Shown piece after piece: positions 9,520 through 18,102 of a DNA stretch of 64,000 bases. The stretch is from Streptococcus suis. Lineage in GTDB: Bacteria; Bacillota; Bacilli; Lactobacillales; Streptococcaceae. Under the pieces are notes generated by a model that had not been told where the DNA came from, searched no databases, and saw nothing but the letters and a program-made list of their open reading frames with translations. A program made the position numbers and the translations under genes. The stretch is taken from assembly GCA_024583055.1 (NCBI GenBank), contig CP102145.1, forward strand, positions 1,302,001 to 1,366,000, read 5' to 3'. Numbering within the stretch: position 1 is the first letter of the stretch; every line of letters starts with the position of its first letter.

Positions 9520-11145
9520 ATGAAAACCATTCTACGTTATTTTTGGTATCAGGAAAAGTACAACCTCTATCGGACCGTCAACGGATTTTTCTACTATTTG
9601 CGAAAACTGCCACTTGTGGGCAAGAGCATTCCAGAGAGTATTTTCAAGTCTTACAGTTTTAAGTCTGGTCTCTTTTTGATCCTGCACATCCTCTCCATCC
9701 CCAGTCGTTTTCTTGTCAAGGGAATTTGGTTAACCATCTATTCTTGCATTGCTGCCTTCTGGATTAAACTCCTATCCAACAATCAGCTGGACTTTTGGCA
9801 AATCCCGTCAGATACTTGGCTCCTTGGCTTTTCTCTATGGCTGGTCTTTGTTGGCTATGCCTATCGGTTTGGCAAGGGATTTGAGCCTTTTATCGCCAAG
9901 TCCGAACGGGAATTCATGCAAAATTTTGGACTTTCCCAGTCTAGTTTTCTCCAGAGCCAACTCTTTGTAGAGCCTATTATCTCCAGTCTGGCCTACCTGC
10001 CTGCCTTGCTAATTTTTTCTAGCCTATCAGAAAATTGGCTCTATCTGCCTCTAGGATTACTGACCATTCCAGCAGGAAGCTTTGCTGGACAGGCTCTCAA
10101 CCGCTGGTTTTTTAATCGACGGATTCTATCCCGCCGTCATTCTTGGCAATCTTGGATTATCTTGGGTACTGGTCTAGCAGCTATTGCCAGTCTTATCCTT
10201 TTCCGCAATCATCTGTCGCCCATCTTTTTACTGCCTGTGCTTGTCTGTCAGGTCTTGCTGATTTGGTTTGGCTATCGTTATTTGAAACAACAGACCAACC
10301 ATCTGGATTATCTCTACTATTGCATGGACCAGTCCTTGCAGATGGATAAGAAACTTTTTGAGCTGACCAAGGGGAACGAATACACCCATCAAGGTCTGCA
10401 GATGCAGGAGAAACTCAAACTCAAAAAAGGCAAGGACCTTAGTCACCTGTCTGGCATGAACTACCTAAACGCTCTGCTATTTGACCGCTACCGAACCATC
10501 CTAGAGAAAAAATCCCTCTTTCGGGTCGGCATTCTGGTCTTGATTTTTGCGACCTTGGAGCTCATTCGGTTCTTGGACCCGACCTTTACGGTTCCTGCCG
10601 AGAAAGGATTTCTACCCCTCCTGCCGGTGACCTTTATAGTCATGTATGCCGGCTCAATGGGGAAAACCATTGCCCAAATGGTCTTTGTCAACTGCGACCT
10701 TTCCATGCTCCATTACCCCTTTTATCGGGAACCGCAGACCATTATTGCTGGTTTCAACTACCGATTCAAGCAGTCTATCTTCTACAACGCTCGCTTTGCT
10801 GTCACCCTCTTTTTAGGGCTTGTCCTCTTTACACGGGCGACATACACTCCTGGCAGCTATCTGCTAACTGCCCTGCTATTGACCAGCCTGACCGCCCTCT
10901 TTTCCTTTCATGACCTCTTTATCTATTATATGTTGCAGCCCTTTACCAAAGACATGGAAGTGACCAACCCTGTCTATAAATTTCTCAGTGGAGCCCTCTA
11001 CTGGGTGGCCTATCTCAATAGCCGTGTAGATATTGGTTCTCACTACTATGTCATCGGCGTGTCATGCCTTCTCCTGCTCTACGTCGGCTTCGGCTATTTC
11101 TTTCTCTTGAAAAAAGCTCCGCATACCTTTAGATTGAAGGCATAA
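9520..11145 (+). CDS. ABC transporter permease, EcsB/YthQ-like
   Basis: A 541-residue membrane protein with about ten hydrophobic segments, in blocks near residues 60-115, 145-255 and 340-540, separated by a hydrophilic stretch (about 265-330). It follows the ABC ATPase by 9 bases with its own GGAGG site, and so is the membrane half of the exporter. EcsB-like permeases affect protein secretion and processing in Bacillus; whether this protein does the same is unknown. A strong terminator follows. Confidence 0.8.
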   Translation: MKTILRYFWYQEKYNLYRTVNGFFYYLRKLPLVGKSIPESIFKSYSFKSGLFLILHILSIPSRFLVKGIWLTIYSCIAAFWIKLLSNNQLDFWQIPSDTWLLGFSLWLVFVGYAYRFGKGFEPFIAKSEREFMQNFGLSQSSFLQSQLFVEPIISSLAYLPALLIFSSLSENWLYLPLGLLTIPAGSFAGQALNRWFFNRRILSRRHSWQSWIILGTGLAAIASLILFRNHLSPIFLLPVLVCQVLLIWFGYRYLKQQTNHLDYLYYCMDQSLQMDKKLFELTKGNEYTHQGLQMQEKLKLKKGKDLSHLSGMNYLNALLFDRYRTILEKKSLFRVGILVLIFATLELIRFLDPTFTVPAEKGFLPLLPVTFIVMYAGSMGKTIAQMVFVNCDLSMLHYPFYREPQTIIAGFNYRFKQSIFYNARFAVTLFLGLVLFTRATYTPGSYLLTALLLTSLTALFSFHDLFIYYMLQPFTKDMEVTNPVYKFLSGALYWVAYLNSRVDIGSHYYVIGVSCLLLLYVGFGYFFLLKKAPHTFRLKA

Positions 11146-11207
11146 TACCTTCTGCAAACAACTCTCGTGACCACTCAGACTTTTTAGACAATTTTATCTG
11201 AATACAC

Positions 11208-11234
11208 AAAAAGGCGAACACAATCGCCTTTTTT
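11208..11234 (+). terminator. Terminator of the ABC exporter operon
   Basis: AAAAAGGCGA and TCGCCTTTTTT pair around a six-base loop. It would work in both directions. Confidence 0.85.
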
Positions 11235-11291
11235 AATATGTCTATTTACAAAATCTTGTTCTCCCCTGTTTCCCGGTGGAGCTGATAAAAA

Positions 11292-12032
11292 CTAATCTTC
11301 TACCTGCAACTGGAATCGGGTGTGACCGACCACATAGTCTTCGATTGGCCCGTCTTGATTGCAGACCAGACCATGGAGGACTCCGCCATAGACAGCACCG
11401 CCATCCATGCCAATTTTTCCATCACCACTGTCCCAAATCTGACTGATCCGCGTCTTAGTTCCAAACAAATTATAGACTGGTGTATGGCCGAAAATAATCC
11501 ACTTGCCAGTTTCATTAGCTGTCTCGTGGAACTTGGATCGCAACCAAACCATGTCATGCTCACTGGTTTCCCGCCAATCATCCAAGGTCAGGTCAACCCC
11601 CGCGTGAACAAAGATATAGAGCTCCGTTTCTAGATAGTAGGGACAAGATTTGAGAAAATCAATCAATTCCCCATATTGCTCTGAAACCTGATGGGCATCC
11701 ACCATACCATCCACCGACGCATCCAAGGAACGCCCCAGCAATGAATTGATGGTCGTATCACCACCATTTCTCTGATAATGGTCATAGCGGTCCTGAGGGT
11801 CCCGCAACCAGGCCAGGAACATCCGCTCATGATTACCTGTCAGGCAAATGGCTCCCTGATTCTGCACCAAATCCATGACCAATTCCAAACAAGCCTTGGA
11901 ATCCTCACCCCTGTCAATCAAATCCCCTAAAAAAATCAATTGCTGACGCTCAGGATTCCACTTCTGCAACAAATCAACCAAGAGTTGATACTTGCCATGA
12001 ACATCCCCGACTACAAAATACTCTGGTTTCAT
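11292..12032 (-). CDS. Metallophosphoesterase (PrpA/ApaH-like)
   Basis: A 246-residue calcineurin-like phosphoesterase. The metal-binding motifs are all present: GDVHG near residue 10, GDLIDRG near 35, GNHE near 68, and the later histidines in IFVHAGVD and FGHTPV. This set matches serine/threonine protein phosphatases and diadenosine polyphosphatases, so the substrate may be phosphoprotein or Ap4A. The start at 12032 follows AAGGAGA; an in-frame GTG 24 bases upstream is less likely. Confidence 0.85.
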   Translation of the reverse strand: MKPEYFVVGDVHGKYQLLVDLLQKWNPERQQLIFLGDLIDRGEDSKACLELVMDLVQNQGAICLTGNHERMFLAWLRDPQDRYDHYQRNGGDTTINSLLGRSLDASVDGMVDAHQVSEQYGELIDFLKSCPYYLETELYIFVHAGVDLTLDDWRETSEHDMVWLRSKFHETANETGKWIIFGHTPVYNLFGTKTRISQIWDSGDGKIGMDGGAVYGGVLHGLVCNQDGPIEDYVVGHTRFQLQVED

Positions 12033-12070
12033 AGACCTGTCTCCTTGTAAAACCATTGTACCATAATTTT

Positions 12071-12100
12071 AGGCATAAGAAAAACCGACCAAGCGGCCGG
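12071..12100 (-). terminator. Terminator of the DUF4352 gene, first copy of a 30-bp direct repeat
   Basis: On the minus strand CCGGCC-GCTT-GGTCGG is followed by TTTTTC. The 30 bases are identical to 12915-12944, which is the terminator of pgi; the two copies bracket the DUF4352 gene. Confidence 0.75.
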
Positions 12101-12136
12101 CAATGAGAAAGAGACTAGAGTTATGCCTCTTGATTG

Positions 12137-12781
12137 TTATTGTAGGTTAATCAAACCAGTCTCTGTACCCCAAAATCCAGTTTGTACTTTGAGTTGGATA
12201 CTTGGATCATTTGCTGTCTCTTCTGTAATATCAAAGATGACATTGCCAGTAATGGTACTCTCTGGATTTACCTCAGAGAGGAAGAAATTTGCATCTTGAT
12301 TAGCAAATAGACCCGCTGACGAATCTGTCTCGTACTCCACTTCACCTTTTAACAAAGTAAAGAAGTCATCTGTTACTGTAATGGCTTTAGTCCCATTATT
12401 TTTTACGGTAACATTGAGCAACAAGAAAACTCCATTTGCATTTTTACCAAATTCACCACCAACATTAGTGACAATTTCTTTTGAATTTACAATATAGGTT
12501 ACATCACCAACTGGTACTTCTTGCCCAATGCCATAGGTCACCTCTGCTGGCTTCTCCTCTGCTTTTTCTGAGCTACTTGCTGGAGTCTCCGTATTTGCCT
12601 GGCTTGTTTCCTGTGTTGAAGGTTGGCTTGAGGTTGTTGTTCCCTCTTTACCGCCGCCAAGTGCATTGCCTAAAGCTCCAAGTACAATTAAACCTGCCAA
12701 CACGATAAACCAAATCCGTTTGTAAAATGGTTTCTTCTGTACATAGACATTGCCATGCTCATCCCTAATTTTCTTTGCCAT
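12137..12781 (-). CDS. DUF4352 membrane-anchored extracellular protein
   Basis: A 214-residue protein with a short basic cytoplasmic N-terminus, one membrane helix at about 25-45 (IWFIVLAGLIVLGALG), a Ser/Thr/Glu-rich linker (about 50-80) and an immunoglobulin-like DUF4352 domain from about residue 85 to the end. That domain is found on secreted and surface proteins of Gram-positive bacteria and phages; no biochemical role is established. The start has a strong AGGAGG site. The promoter has consensus -35 and -10 boxes separated by a TA repeat, so expression may switch on and off. Identical 30-bp repeats flank the gene. Confidence 0.8.
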   Translation of the reverse strand: MAKKIRDEHGNVYVQKKPFYKRIWFIVLAGLIVLGALGNALGGGKEGTTTSSQPSTQETSQANTETPASSSEKAEEKPAEVTYGIGQEVPVGDVTYIVNSKEIVTNVGGEFGKNANGVFLLLNVTVKNNGTKAITVTDDFFTLLKGEVEYETDSSAGLFANQDANFFLSEVNPESTITGNVIFDITEETANDPSIQLKVQTGFWGTETGLINLQ

Positions 12782-12810
12782 AATAGCCTCCTAAAGAATG
12801 TTATATGTCC

Positions 12811-12839
12811 ATTATATATATATATATATCGGTTGTCAA
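12811..12839 (-). promoter_or_regulatory. Consensus promoter with TA-repeat spacer before the DUF4352 gene
   Basis: On the minus strand TTGACA (12834-12839) and TATAAT (12811-12816) are exactly 17 bp apart. An uninterrupted alternating TA tract (12813-12829, 17 bases) forms 13 bases of the spacer and runs into the -10. A gain or loss of one TA unit would change the spacing to 19 or 15 bp. Confidence 0.85.
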
Positions 12840-12914
12840 TAGATAAATGCAAGAAAATTTAGAGAAAAATTACTTTTTTAGACAATAGACACCTAGACAC
12901 ACAGACAGGATTTG

Positions 12915-12944
12915 AGGCATAAGAAAAACCGACCAAGCGGCCGG
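12915..12944 (-). terminator. Terminator of pgi, second copy of the 30-bp direct repeat
   Basis: On the minus strand AACCGGCC-GCTT-GGTCGGTT is followed by T5 after including the next bases. Identical over 30 bp to 12071-12100. Confidence 0.8.
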
Positions 12945-12954
12945 TTCATATTCA

Positions 12955-14304
12955 TTACAAACGTGCATTCAATTCTGCACCGAGTTCTTCAAATCCTGGC
13001 TTGCCAAGAAGAGCGAACATGTTTTTCTTGTAGGCTTCTACACCTGGTTGGTCAAATGGGTTGATGGCATTGAGGTAACCAGAGATAGCAATTGCCAACT
13101 CGAAGAAGTAGAAGGTGTAACCAAGTGTGAACTCATCTTGTTGTGGAAGAGTGACAAACATGTTTGGTACGCCACCGTCTGTGTGGGCAAGAAGTACTCC
13201 GTCCGTTGCTTTTTTGTTTACAAAGTCAACGTCTTTTCCTTGCAAGTAGCCAAGACCGTCAAGATCTTCTGCCATGTCAGGAATCAAGATATTTTTTCTT
13301 GGTTTGTCAACACGAACTACTGTTTCAAAGATATTGCGGTTTCCTTCTTGGATAAATTGTCCGAGCGAGTGCAAGTCTGTTGAGAAGTTAGCAGATGTTG
13401 GGTTGATACCTTTTTGGTCCTTGCCTTCTGACTCACCAGCCAATTGTTTCCACCATTCGCTGAAGTATTGGAGTGATGGCTCGTAATTTGCCAAGATTTC
13501 TGTTACATAGCCTTTTCTATAAAGGATGTTACGGACAGCTGCATATTGGTAAGCTTCATTCTCAGCAATCTTATCTGAAGTATAAGTCTTACGAGCAGCG
13601 TTTGCACCTTCCATAAGGGCATCAATGTCTGCACCAGCTGCCGCGATTGGCAAAAGACCAACTGCAGTCAAGACTGAGAAACGGCCACCGACATCATCTG
13701 GAACAACAAAGGTTTCCCAACCATTTGCGTCCGCTTCAACCTTAACAGCACCTTTTGCCTTGTCAGTTGTCGCATAGATACGCTTGTTAGCTTCTTCTTG
13801 ACCGTATTTCTTGACAAGCAATTCTTTGAAGACGCGGAAAGCAATGGCTGGCTCAGTTGTTGTACCTGATTTTGAAATCACGTTAACTGAGAAATCCTTA
13901 TCAGCAACATAATCCACCAAGTCAGCAAGGTAGCTTGATGAGATAGAGTTTCCAGCGTAAAGGATTTGTGGAGCTTTGCGCTCTTCACGTGTTTGCAAGT
14001 TAACAAAAGAGTTGCTCAAGAAATCAATAGCAGCCTTGGCACCGAGATAAGAACCACCGATACCGATAACCACCAAAACTTCACTTTCATTTTGGATCTT
14101 TGCTGCTGCTTCCTTGATACGTGCAAATTCTTCTTTGTCGTAGTTTTCTGGCAAATCCAACCAGCCGATAAAGTCGTTACCAGGACCTGTTCCTTGACGG
14201 AGCATTTGGTCAGCTAGAGTAACTTGTGGTTGCATATAGTCTACTTCTTGAGCACCAACAAATTGTCCCAAAACTTTTGAGTAATCAAATGTAATATGTG
14301 TCAT
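12955..14304 (-). CDS. pgi: Glucose-6-phosphate isomerase
   Basis: A cytoplasmic glycolytic enzyme interconverting glucose-6-phosphate and fructose-6-phosphate. The 449 residues match the usual length in low-GC Gram-positives. Recognisable blocks are [16 protein letters not shown] near 75, the phosphate-binding [11 protein letters not shown] near 140, [14 protein letters not shown] near 200, and the C-terminal [11 protein letters not shown]. The start at 14304 follows GGAGG at good spacing; the longer in-frame version reaches into the promoter and is rejected. Confidence 0.97.
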   Translation of the reverse strand: MTHITFDYSKVLGQFVGAQEVDYMQPQVTLADQMLRQGTGPGNDFIGWLDLPENYDKEEFARIKEAAAKIQNESEVLVVIGIGGSYLGAKAAIDFLSNSFVNLQTREERKAPQILYAGNSISSSYLADLVDYVADKDFSVNVISKSGTTTEPAIAFRVFKELLVKKYGQEEANKRIYATTDKAKGAVKVEADANGWETFVVPDDVGGRFSVLTAVGLLPIAAAGADIDALMEGANAARKTYTSDKIAENEAYQYAAVRNILYRKGYVTEILANYEPSLQYFSEWWKQLAGESEGKDQKGINPTSANFSTDLHSLGQFIQEGNRNIFETVVRVDKPRKNILIPDMAEDLDGLGYLQGKDVDFVNKKATDGVLLAHTDGGVPNMFVTLPQQDEFTLGYTFYFFELAIAISGYLNAINPFDQPGVEAYKKNMFALLGKPGFEELGAELNARL

Positions 14305-14331
14305 GTCATTCCTCCATTTATGTACCATAAT

Positions 14332-14360
14332 ATGATAACGCTTTAGCGTCATTTTTTCAA
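14332..14360 (-). promoter_or_regulatory. Promoter of pgi
   Basis: TTGAAA (14355-14360) and TATCAT (14332-14337) on the minus strand with a 17-bp spacer. The spacer holds a 12-bp near-palindrome, ACGCTAAAGCGT. Confidence 0.6.
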
Positions 14361-14385
14361 GCAATTTGTGAATTTTCATTCATTT

Positions 14386-14928
14386 TCATGAAATGGTTTG
14401 CGCTAGGCCTGTTTTTTGATTGGATTTTCGGTGGTTTTTAGCGAATATCTTGTCTGACAATGTCTCACCCTCTCCCAAGACAGTGATACATTTTGGCAGG
14501 CATATGGATAGTAGATAAAAAGGGAGCAACACTAGATACCAAATAAACATAACCTCAAAAATAAAGCGGGAATTGTTTCCTCTTTGAATATAGCGCTTCC
14601 TGTATTCTTCCTTCAAAGAAAAGTGAGGAATGTAAATATGGAAGGGGACAAAGCCTCGAACCAGCATGGCCGCCAGCATCCTGACCAGAAAATTCATAGC
14701 TACGAGAACCGTCTTGCCCTCACACTCCAGGGCATAGGCCCTGTCAATATAAGTCTGACGGTAGCCCTTGTACTTAATAGGCCGCGGCACAGACTTCCTC
14801 TCTTCTTTGGTCAAATGGCTGACGCTCGAATTGTCATACTTGATGTCAGACATCTCTAAGTCCACGATGGCTGACGACTGTTTCGCAAGGGTCGATTTTC
14901 CCGTACCAGGAAAGGCAAAAATAAACAT
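14386..14928 (-). CDS. P-loop protein with C-terminal membrane helix, function unknown
   Basis: A 180-residue protein. A Walker A loop lies at the extreme N-terminus (FPGTGKST, residues 6-13), followed by EMSDIKYDNS, which resembles the nucleotide-kinase fold. A hydrophobic segment lies at about 77-100 and a clear membrane helix at 122-144 (FIFEVMFIWYLVLLPFYLL). Kinase-like P-loop proteins of this kind occur in streptococci and phages, but the C-terminal membrane helix is unusual. The start has AAGGAGGAG upstream. It lies between pgi and the formate/nitrite channel; no partner is evident and no function is proposed. Confidence 0.6.
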   Translation of the reverse strand: MFIFAFPGTGKSTLAKQSSAIVDLEMSDIKYDNSSVSHLTKEERKSVPRPIKYKGYRQTYIDRAYALECEGKTVLVAMNFLVRMLAAMLVRGFVPFHIYIPHFSLKEEYRKRYIQRGNNSRFIFEVMFIWYLVLLPFYLLSICLPKCITVLGEGETLSDKIFAKNHRKSNQKTGLAQTIS

Positions 14929-15062
14929 AGAATCTCCTCCTTTTCCCAGTAGAATAGCAGAGTAGACTAAAAAATACCTTAATGTAAATACATTATAGGC
15001 ATTTTAGAGTATTTTTCAAGACCTATTTGAAAAAATCGATCTGGGGTCTGAGAGCTTGTTTT

Positions 15063-15854
15063 CTAACCTTCCTTATGCACTGTTTTGGTCTCATTGAGCC
15101 AAGCATAGGCAATCCCGATAAAGAGACCTCCACCTATCCAGTTGCCAAAGAAAACTACGGTCCACTGGCGAAGAATATTGACCAAATCAAAACCTTTGAT
15201 GTTGTCAACAGGGCTAAATCCAGCCAGCGAAAAAGAAGCAAAGTTGGCAATCAAGTGCTCATTGATGAGGAAAACAAACATGAAAATGGCAGATAGGGCC
15301 ACAAAGAACTTGGCAGATTCCTCCTTCAGGAGCATATATCCCATAATAGCCATATTGACAAACATATTGGCAGTAATGCCCTCGATGAAGTTCATCCAAT
15401 CTGTCTTGGCCAACTTGAGCTGGACCGCATTGATTACAAAACTCTTATCTGTCAGTTGCTGGAAGGAAAAAGATTGATTGAATAGATAGGCCAAGACAAT
15501 AGCACCAATCAAGTTAAAGAAGGTACAATAAAGCAATATCGTGCAGACCTTCTTCCAGGAAATCTGCTTGTAGTAGCCTCCTACTGTTAGATACATCATA
15601 TTGGATGTCGCTAATTCGCCATTGAAAATCAAGACAAAAATCAAGCCGATAGCAAAGATAAAGGTAAAGACAAAGCGAGCCAGGGCCGGAAATTGGCTAG
15701 AAATGACATCCGCACCGATAATTCCCACAGCCGTTGACATGGTCAGATAGGCCCCAGCAAACATAGAACGCAGGGCATACCGACCCAAACTCTCATCAAA
15801 GAGAGCCTCTTTTTTGGCACAAGCCGCACCGATTTTCTCCTTAAAAACTGTCAT
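15063..15854 (-). CDS. Formate/nitrite transporter family channel
   Basis: A 263-residue integral membrane protein of the FNT family, which forms pentameric channels for formate, nitrite or hydrosulfide. It has six hydrophobic segments, the early motif MFAGAYLTMSTAVG, and the fifth-helix region with the asparagine-rich segment FLINEHLIANFASFSL and GNWIGGGLFIGIAYAW near the end. In a fermenting streptococcus, formate from pyruvate formate-lyase is the likely substrate; that is inference. It is separated from the upstream oxidoreductase gene by a terminator and may have its own promoter. Confidence 0.85.
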   Translation of the reverse strand: MTVFKEKIGAACAKKEALFDESLGRYALRSMFAGAYLTMSTAVGIIGADVISSQFPALARFVFTFIFAIGLIFVLIFNGELATSNMMYLTVGGYYKQISWKKVCTILLYCTFFNLIGAIVLAYLFNQSFSFQQLTDKSFVINAVQLKLAKTDWMNFIEGITANMFVNMAIMGYMLLKEESAKFFVALSAIFMFVFLINEHLIANFASFSLAGFSPVDNIKGFDLVNILRQWTVVFFGNWIGGGLFIGIAYAWLNETKTVHKEG

Positions 15855-15884
15855 AATCTCCTCTTTCTAATAAAATAATAAAGG

Positions 15885-15907
15885 AAAAGTGCCCTGATGG
15901 CACCTTT
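15885..15907 (-). terminator. Terminator after the FMN reductase gene
   Basis: On the minus strand AAAGGTGCC and GGCACTTTT pair around a five-base loop, just downstream of the 15918 gene. Confidence 0.7.
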
Positions 15908-15917
15908 CATTACAAAT

Positions 15918-17174
15918 CTAATAGGCTTCTGATGCACCAGAGCTTGCATCCACACCGGAAGCAGCTGGAGCTGGAGCAGCACCTGCATCCGATGCACCGG
16001 ATGTCGCATCGACATGGGCAGCTGCATGACCGTGACCAGCAGCTGACATAGCCTTACCGCCAACCAACTGTTGACCAGTTTCATTGAGGTACCAATCCAA
16101 CCATGGCTTGAAGTTGAAGATAATCTCGTTGATACCTGCAAAGGAGCCATCCGGATAGTACATAGCCTGATAGTTGTGGGTATTGATAACTTCTGGCGGT
16201 GTACCTGGAACAATGGTCCGAACATATTCTTGGTTACCGTTACGGAGCGTTCCAACAACCCACTCCACGTTCTTCATGCGAGCTGGTGGCAGGGTGCCGT
16301 GTAGGGTTGCCAAACGACCGCCGACATGCTCTGGCAGACGTTTTCCAAGTATGGTTTCAGGATCTTGGTGAGCGGCATTATAGTAGAGGAACTGGTTGTT
16401 ATCGTCTGTGAAAGTCAATTCAAAAGGCATGGCCTTGAGGAATTGATTGAGCTGATTAACCGTCAGTAGACCGTTGTCCAATTTGACATAGGTGTCTCCT
16501 TCAACAGCTCCAACCTGGGCAGCAGCCTTCTCCAACCAGTTTGGATCATCTGGGTCAATGCCCTGAACAGTCGTTGCAATTGGCTTACCGCAGTAAAGAT
16601 CTTCTGGTTCAATTGGTTTTGGTTTTTTCAACTGAGACACTACTCCTACATATTTGATAAAGTTATCGAGACAGCTTTCTAGGAATTTCACTGTCCCCTC
16701 ATTGATGATATTTCCTTTCTCATCAAATGCCTCTTTTGCCTTGCCAAGTAGGAATTCATTTCCTGGAAGGGTATAGGCATTGACACCTGGAGCATCTAAA
16801 ATCTTACGGAGATGGACCTGGGCACGGGATGTTCCTTGGTCATAGTAAGAAGCACCGACAATCATGATAGGCTTATCTGTCAGTGGGTGGAGCTTGAAGG
16901 ACAACCATTCCAAGGTGCTCTTGAGGGCTGGTGTAATCGTATGGTTGTGCTCTGGTGTTGCAATGATGACACCGTCTGCACGAGTAATCTTATTGTACAA
17001 ATACTGGATAGCAAAGCAGTCCGATTGGTCTTCATCTTGATTGAACATCGGAACATCCTTGATTTCCATGACTTCTAGTTCAAACTTCAACTTAAATTGA
17101 CGGCGGATATATTCCAAGAGCATACGGTTGTATGATTGGTCCGCATTTGATCCTACAATACCAACAAATTTCAT
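15918..17174 (-). CDS. NADPH-dependent FMN reductase fused to a PAS-like domain
   Basis: A 418-residue protein. Residues 1-190 form a flavodoxin-like NADPH-dependent FMN reductase (FVGIVGSNADQSYNRMLL at the start, ATPEHNHTITPALKSTLEWL near 95, GASYYDQGTSRAQ near 130). Residues about 235-350 form a PAS/DUF438-like domain (FELTFTDDNNQFLYYN, RLPEHVGGR, VWVVGTLRNG-type pattern). The last 45 residues are a low-complexity Ala/Gly/Ser/Asp tail with ASGASDAG / SSGASEAY repeats. The role is probably flavin or quinone reduction with a sensory PAS module. A related, truncated single-domain reductase lies 15 bases upstream, so the pair look like a tandem duplication. Confidence 0.75.
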   Translation of the reverse strand: MKFVGIVGSNADQSYNRMLLEYIRRQFKLKFELEVMEIKDVPMFNQDEDQSDCFAIQYLYNKITRADGVIIATPEHNHTITPALKSTLEWLSFKLHPLTDKPIMIVGASYYDQGTSRAQVHLRKILDAPGVNAYTLPGNEFLLGKAKEAFDEKGNIINEGTVKFLESCLDNFIKYVGVVSQLKKPKPIEPEDLYCGKPIATTVQGIDPDDPNWLEKAAAQVGAVEGDTYVKLDNGLLTVNQLNQFLKAMPFELTFTDDNNQFLYYNAAHQDPETILGKRLPEHVGGRLATLHGTLPPARMKNVEWVVGTLRNGNQEYVRTIVPGTPPEVINTHNYQAMYYPDGSFAGINEIIFNFKPWLDWYLNETGQQLVGGKAMSAAGHGHAAAHVDATSGASDAGAAPAPAASGVDASSGASEAY

Positions 17175-17189
17175 CTTTTCGTCCTCTTC

Positions 17190-17756
17190 CTATAAACTTT
17201 CCCAGTCGAAATTCTCTGCCTCTTTGTGCAAAAGTTCCTTGGCATGAGACAATTTTCCAGTCATTTTCACAAATAAGCGGTAGTCGTCAAACATAGCCTC
17301 CAATTTTTGGATTGTTTCAATATCCACTAAATGACCTTTCTTATCAAAGGCAGTCAGGGAATTTGACAAGAGAAACTCATCAGGCAAAACGCTGGCTTTG
17401 AGCTCAGGAGCATTCAAAATCTGACGTAACTGCAACTGGGCACGGGAAGAACCCAAGGTACCATAAGATGCACCTGTAATCATAATCGGCTTGTTCAACA
17501 AGGGATAGATGCCATAAGACAACCAAGCCAAGGTATTCATCAAAACTGCTGGAATAGAGTGGTCATATTCGGGTGTTCCAATGATAACCCCTTCTGCCCC
17601 TTCAATTTTCTTAGCCAATTCCAAGACAGCTTCTGGTAATTGACGGGTGGCAGGCTTGTTAAACATTGGCAAATCCTTAATTTCTACCAATTCTATTTCA
17701 GCCTTCTCGCTAAAATGTGTAGCCATGAGCTGCAATAATTTCCTGTTGGTGGATGC
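17190..17756 (-). pseudogene. NADPH-dependent FMN reductase, 5' end deleted
   Basis: About 180 residues of a single-domain FMN reductase closely related to its downstream neighbour (IIGTPEYDHSIPAVLMNTLAWL, GASYGTLGSSRAQLQLRQIL). Homology begins upstream of the only usable ATG (17735): the frame continues as AASTNRKLLQL, which is the normal flavin-binding loop region, and then stops matching near 17756. The first ten or so residues with the beta-strand and part of the FMN phosphate loop are missing, with no start codon or ribosome site in their place. At the same point a DUF454 gene on the other strand also loses its 5' end. A product starting at 17735 would lack FMN contacts. Confidence 0.65.
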
Positions 17757-18062
17757 GGCATTTTCCTGCCCATCCTCCCTACCACTCCCCTGCTACTCTT
17801 GGCTGGCTTTTGCTTTGCCAATAGTTCAAAGAAGTTTGAAACCTGGCTCAGGACAACCAGGCTTTATCAATTTTATGTCGCTGACTATGCGGAAACCAAG
17901 TCTATCAGCAAGAGTCGGAAAAAACGAATTATCCTGCAAATTTACATCCTCATGGGGATTTCTATCTATTTGGCCCCACTCCTATCAGTCAAAATCCTCT
18001 TAGTTGCTTTGACTATTTTCATTACCTACTATCTCTTCTTTATTATTCCAAATAAACAATAA
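17757..18062 (+). pseudogene. DUF454 (YbaN-like) membrane protein, 5' end deleted
   Basis: The frame reads GIFLPILPTTPLLLLAGFCF, the conserved core of DUF454 small membrane proteins, and continues uninterrupted to a stop at 18062 with two more hydrophobic helices. The first helix (about 15-20 residues) is missing, and no start codon with a ribosome site precedes the homology. A TTG at 17799 is the only nearby start and would remove the conserved PTTP motif. It meets a truncated FMN reductase head to head, as expected of a deletion across a divergent promoter region. Confidence 0.65.
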
Positions 18063-18090
18063 AAGCAAGTTCCAAAACGGAGCTTGCTTT
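18062..18090. terminator. Bidirectional terminator
   Basis: AAGCAAG and CTTGCTT arms with flanking A and T, between the DUF454 remnant and DUF2871 gene, which converge here. Confidence 0.65.
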
Positions 18091-18102
18091 ACTGTTTATA
18101 TG

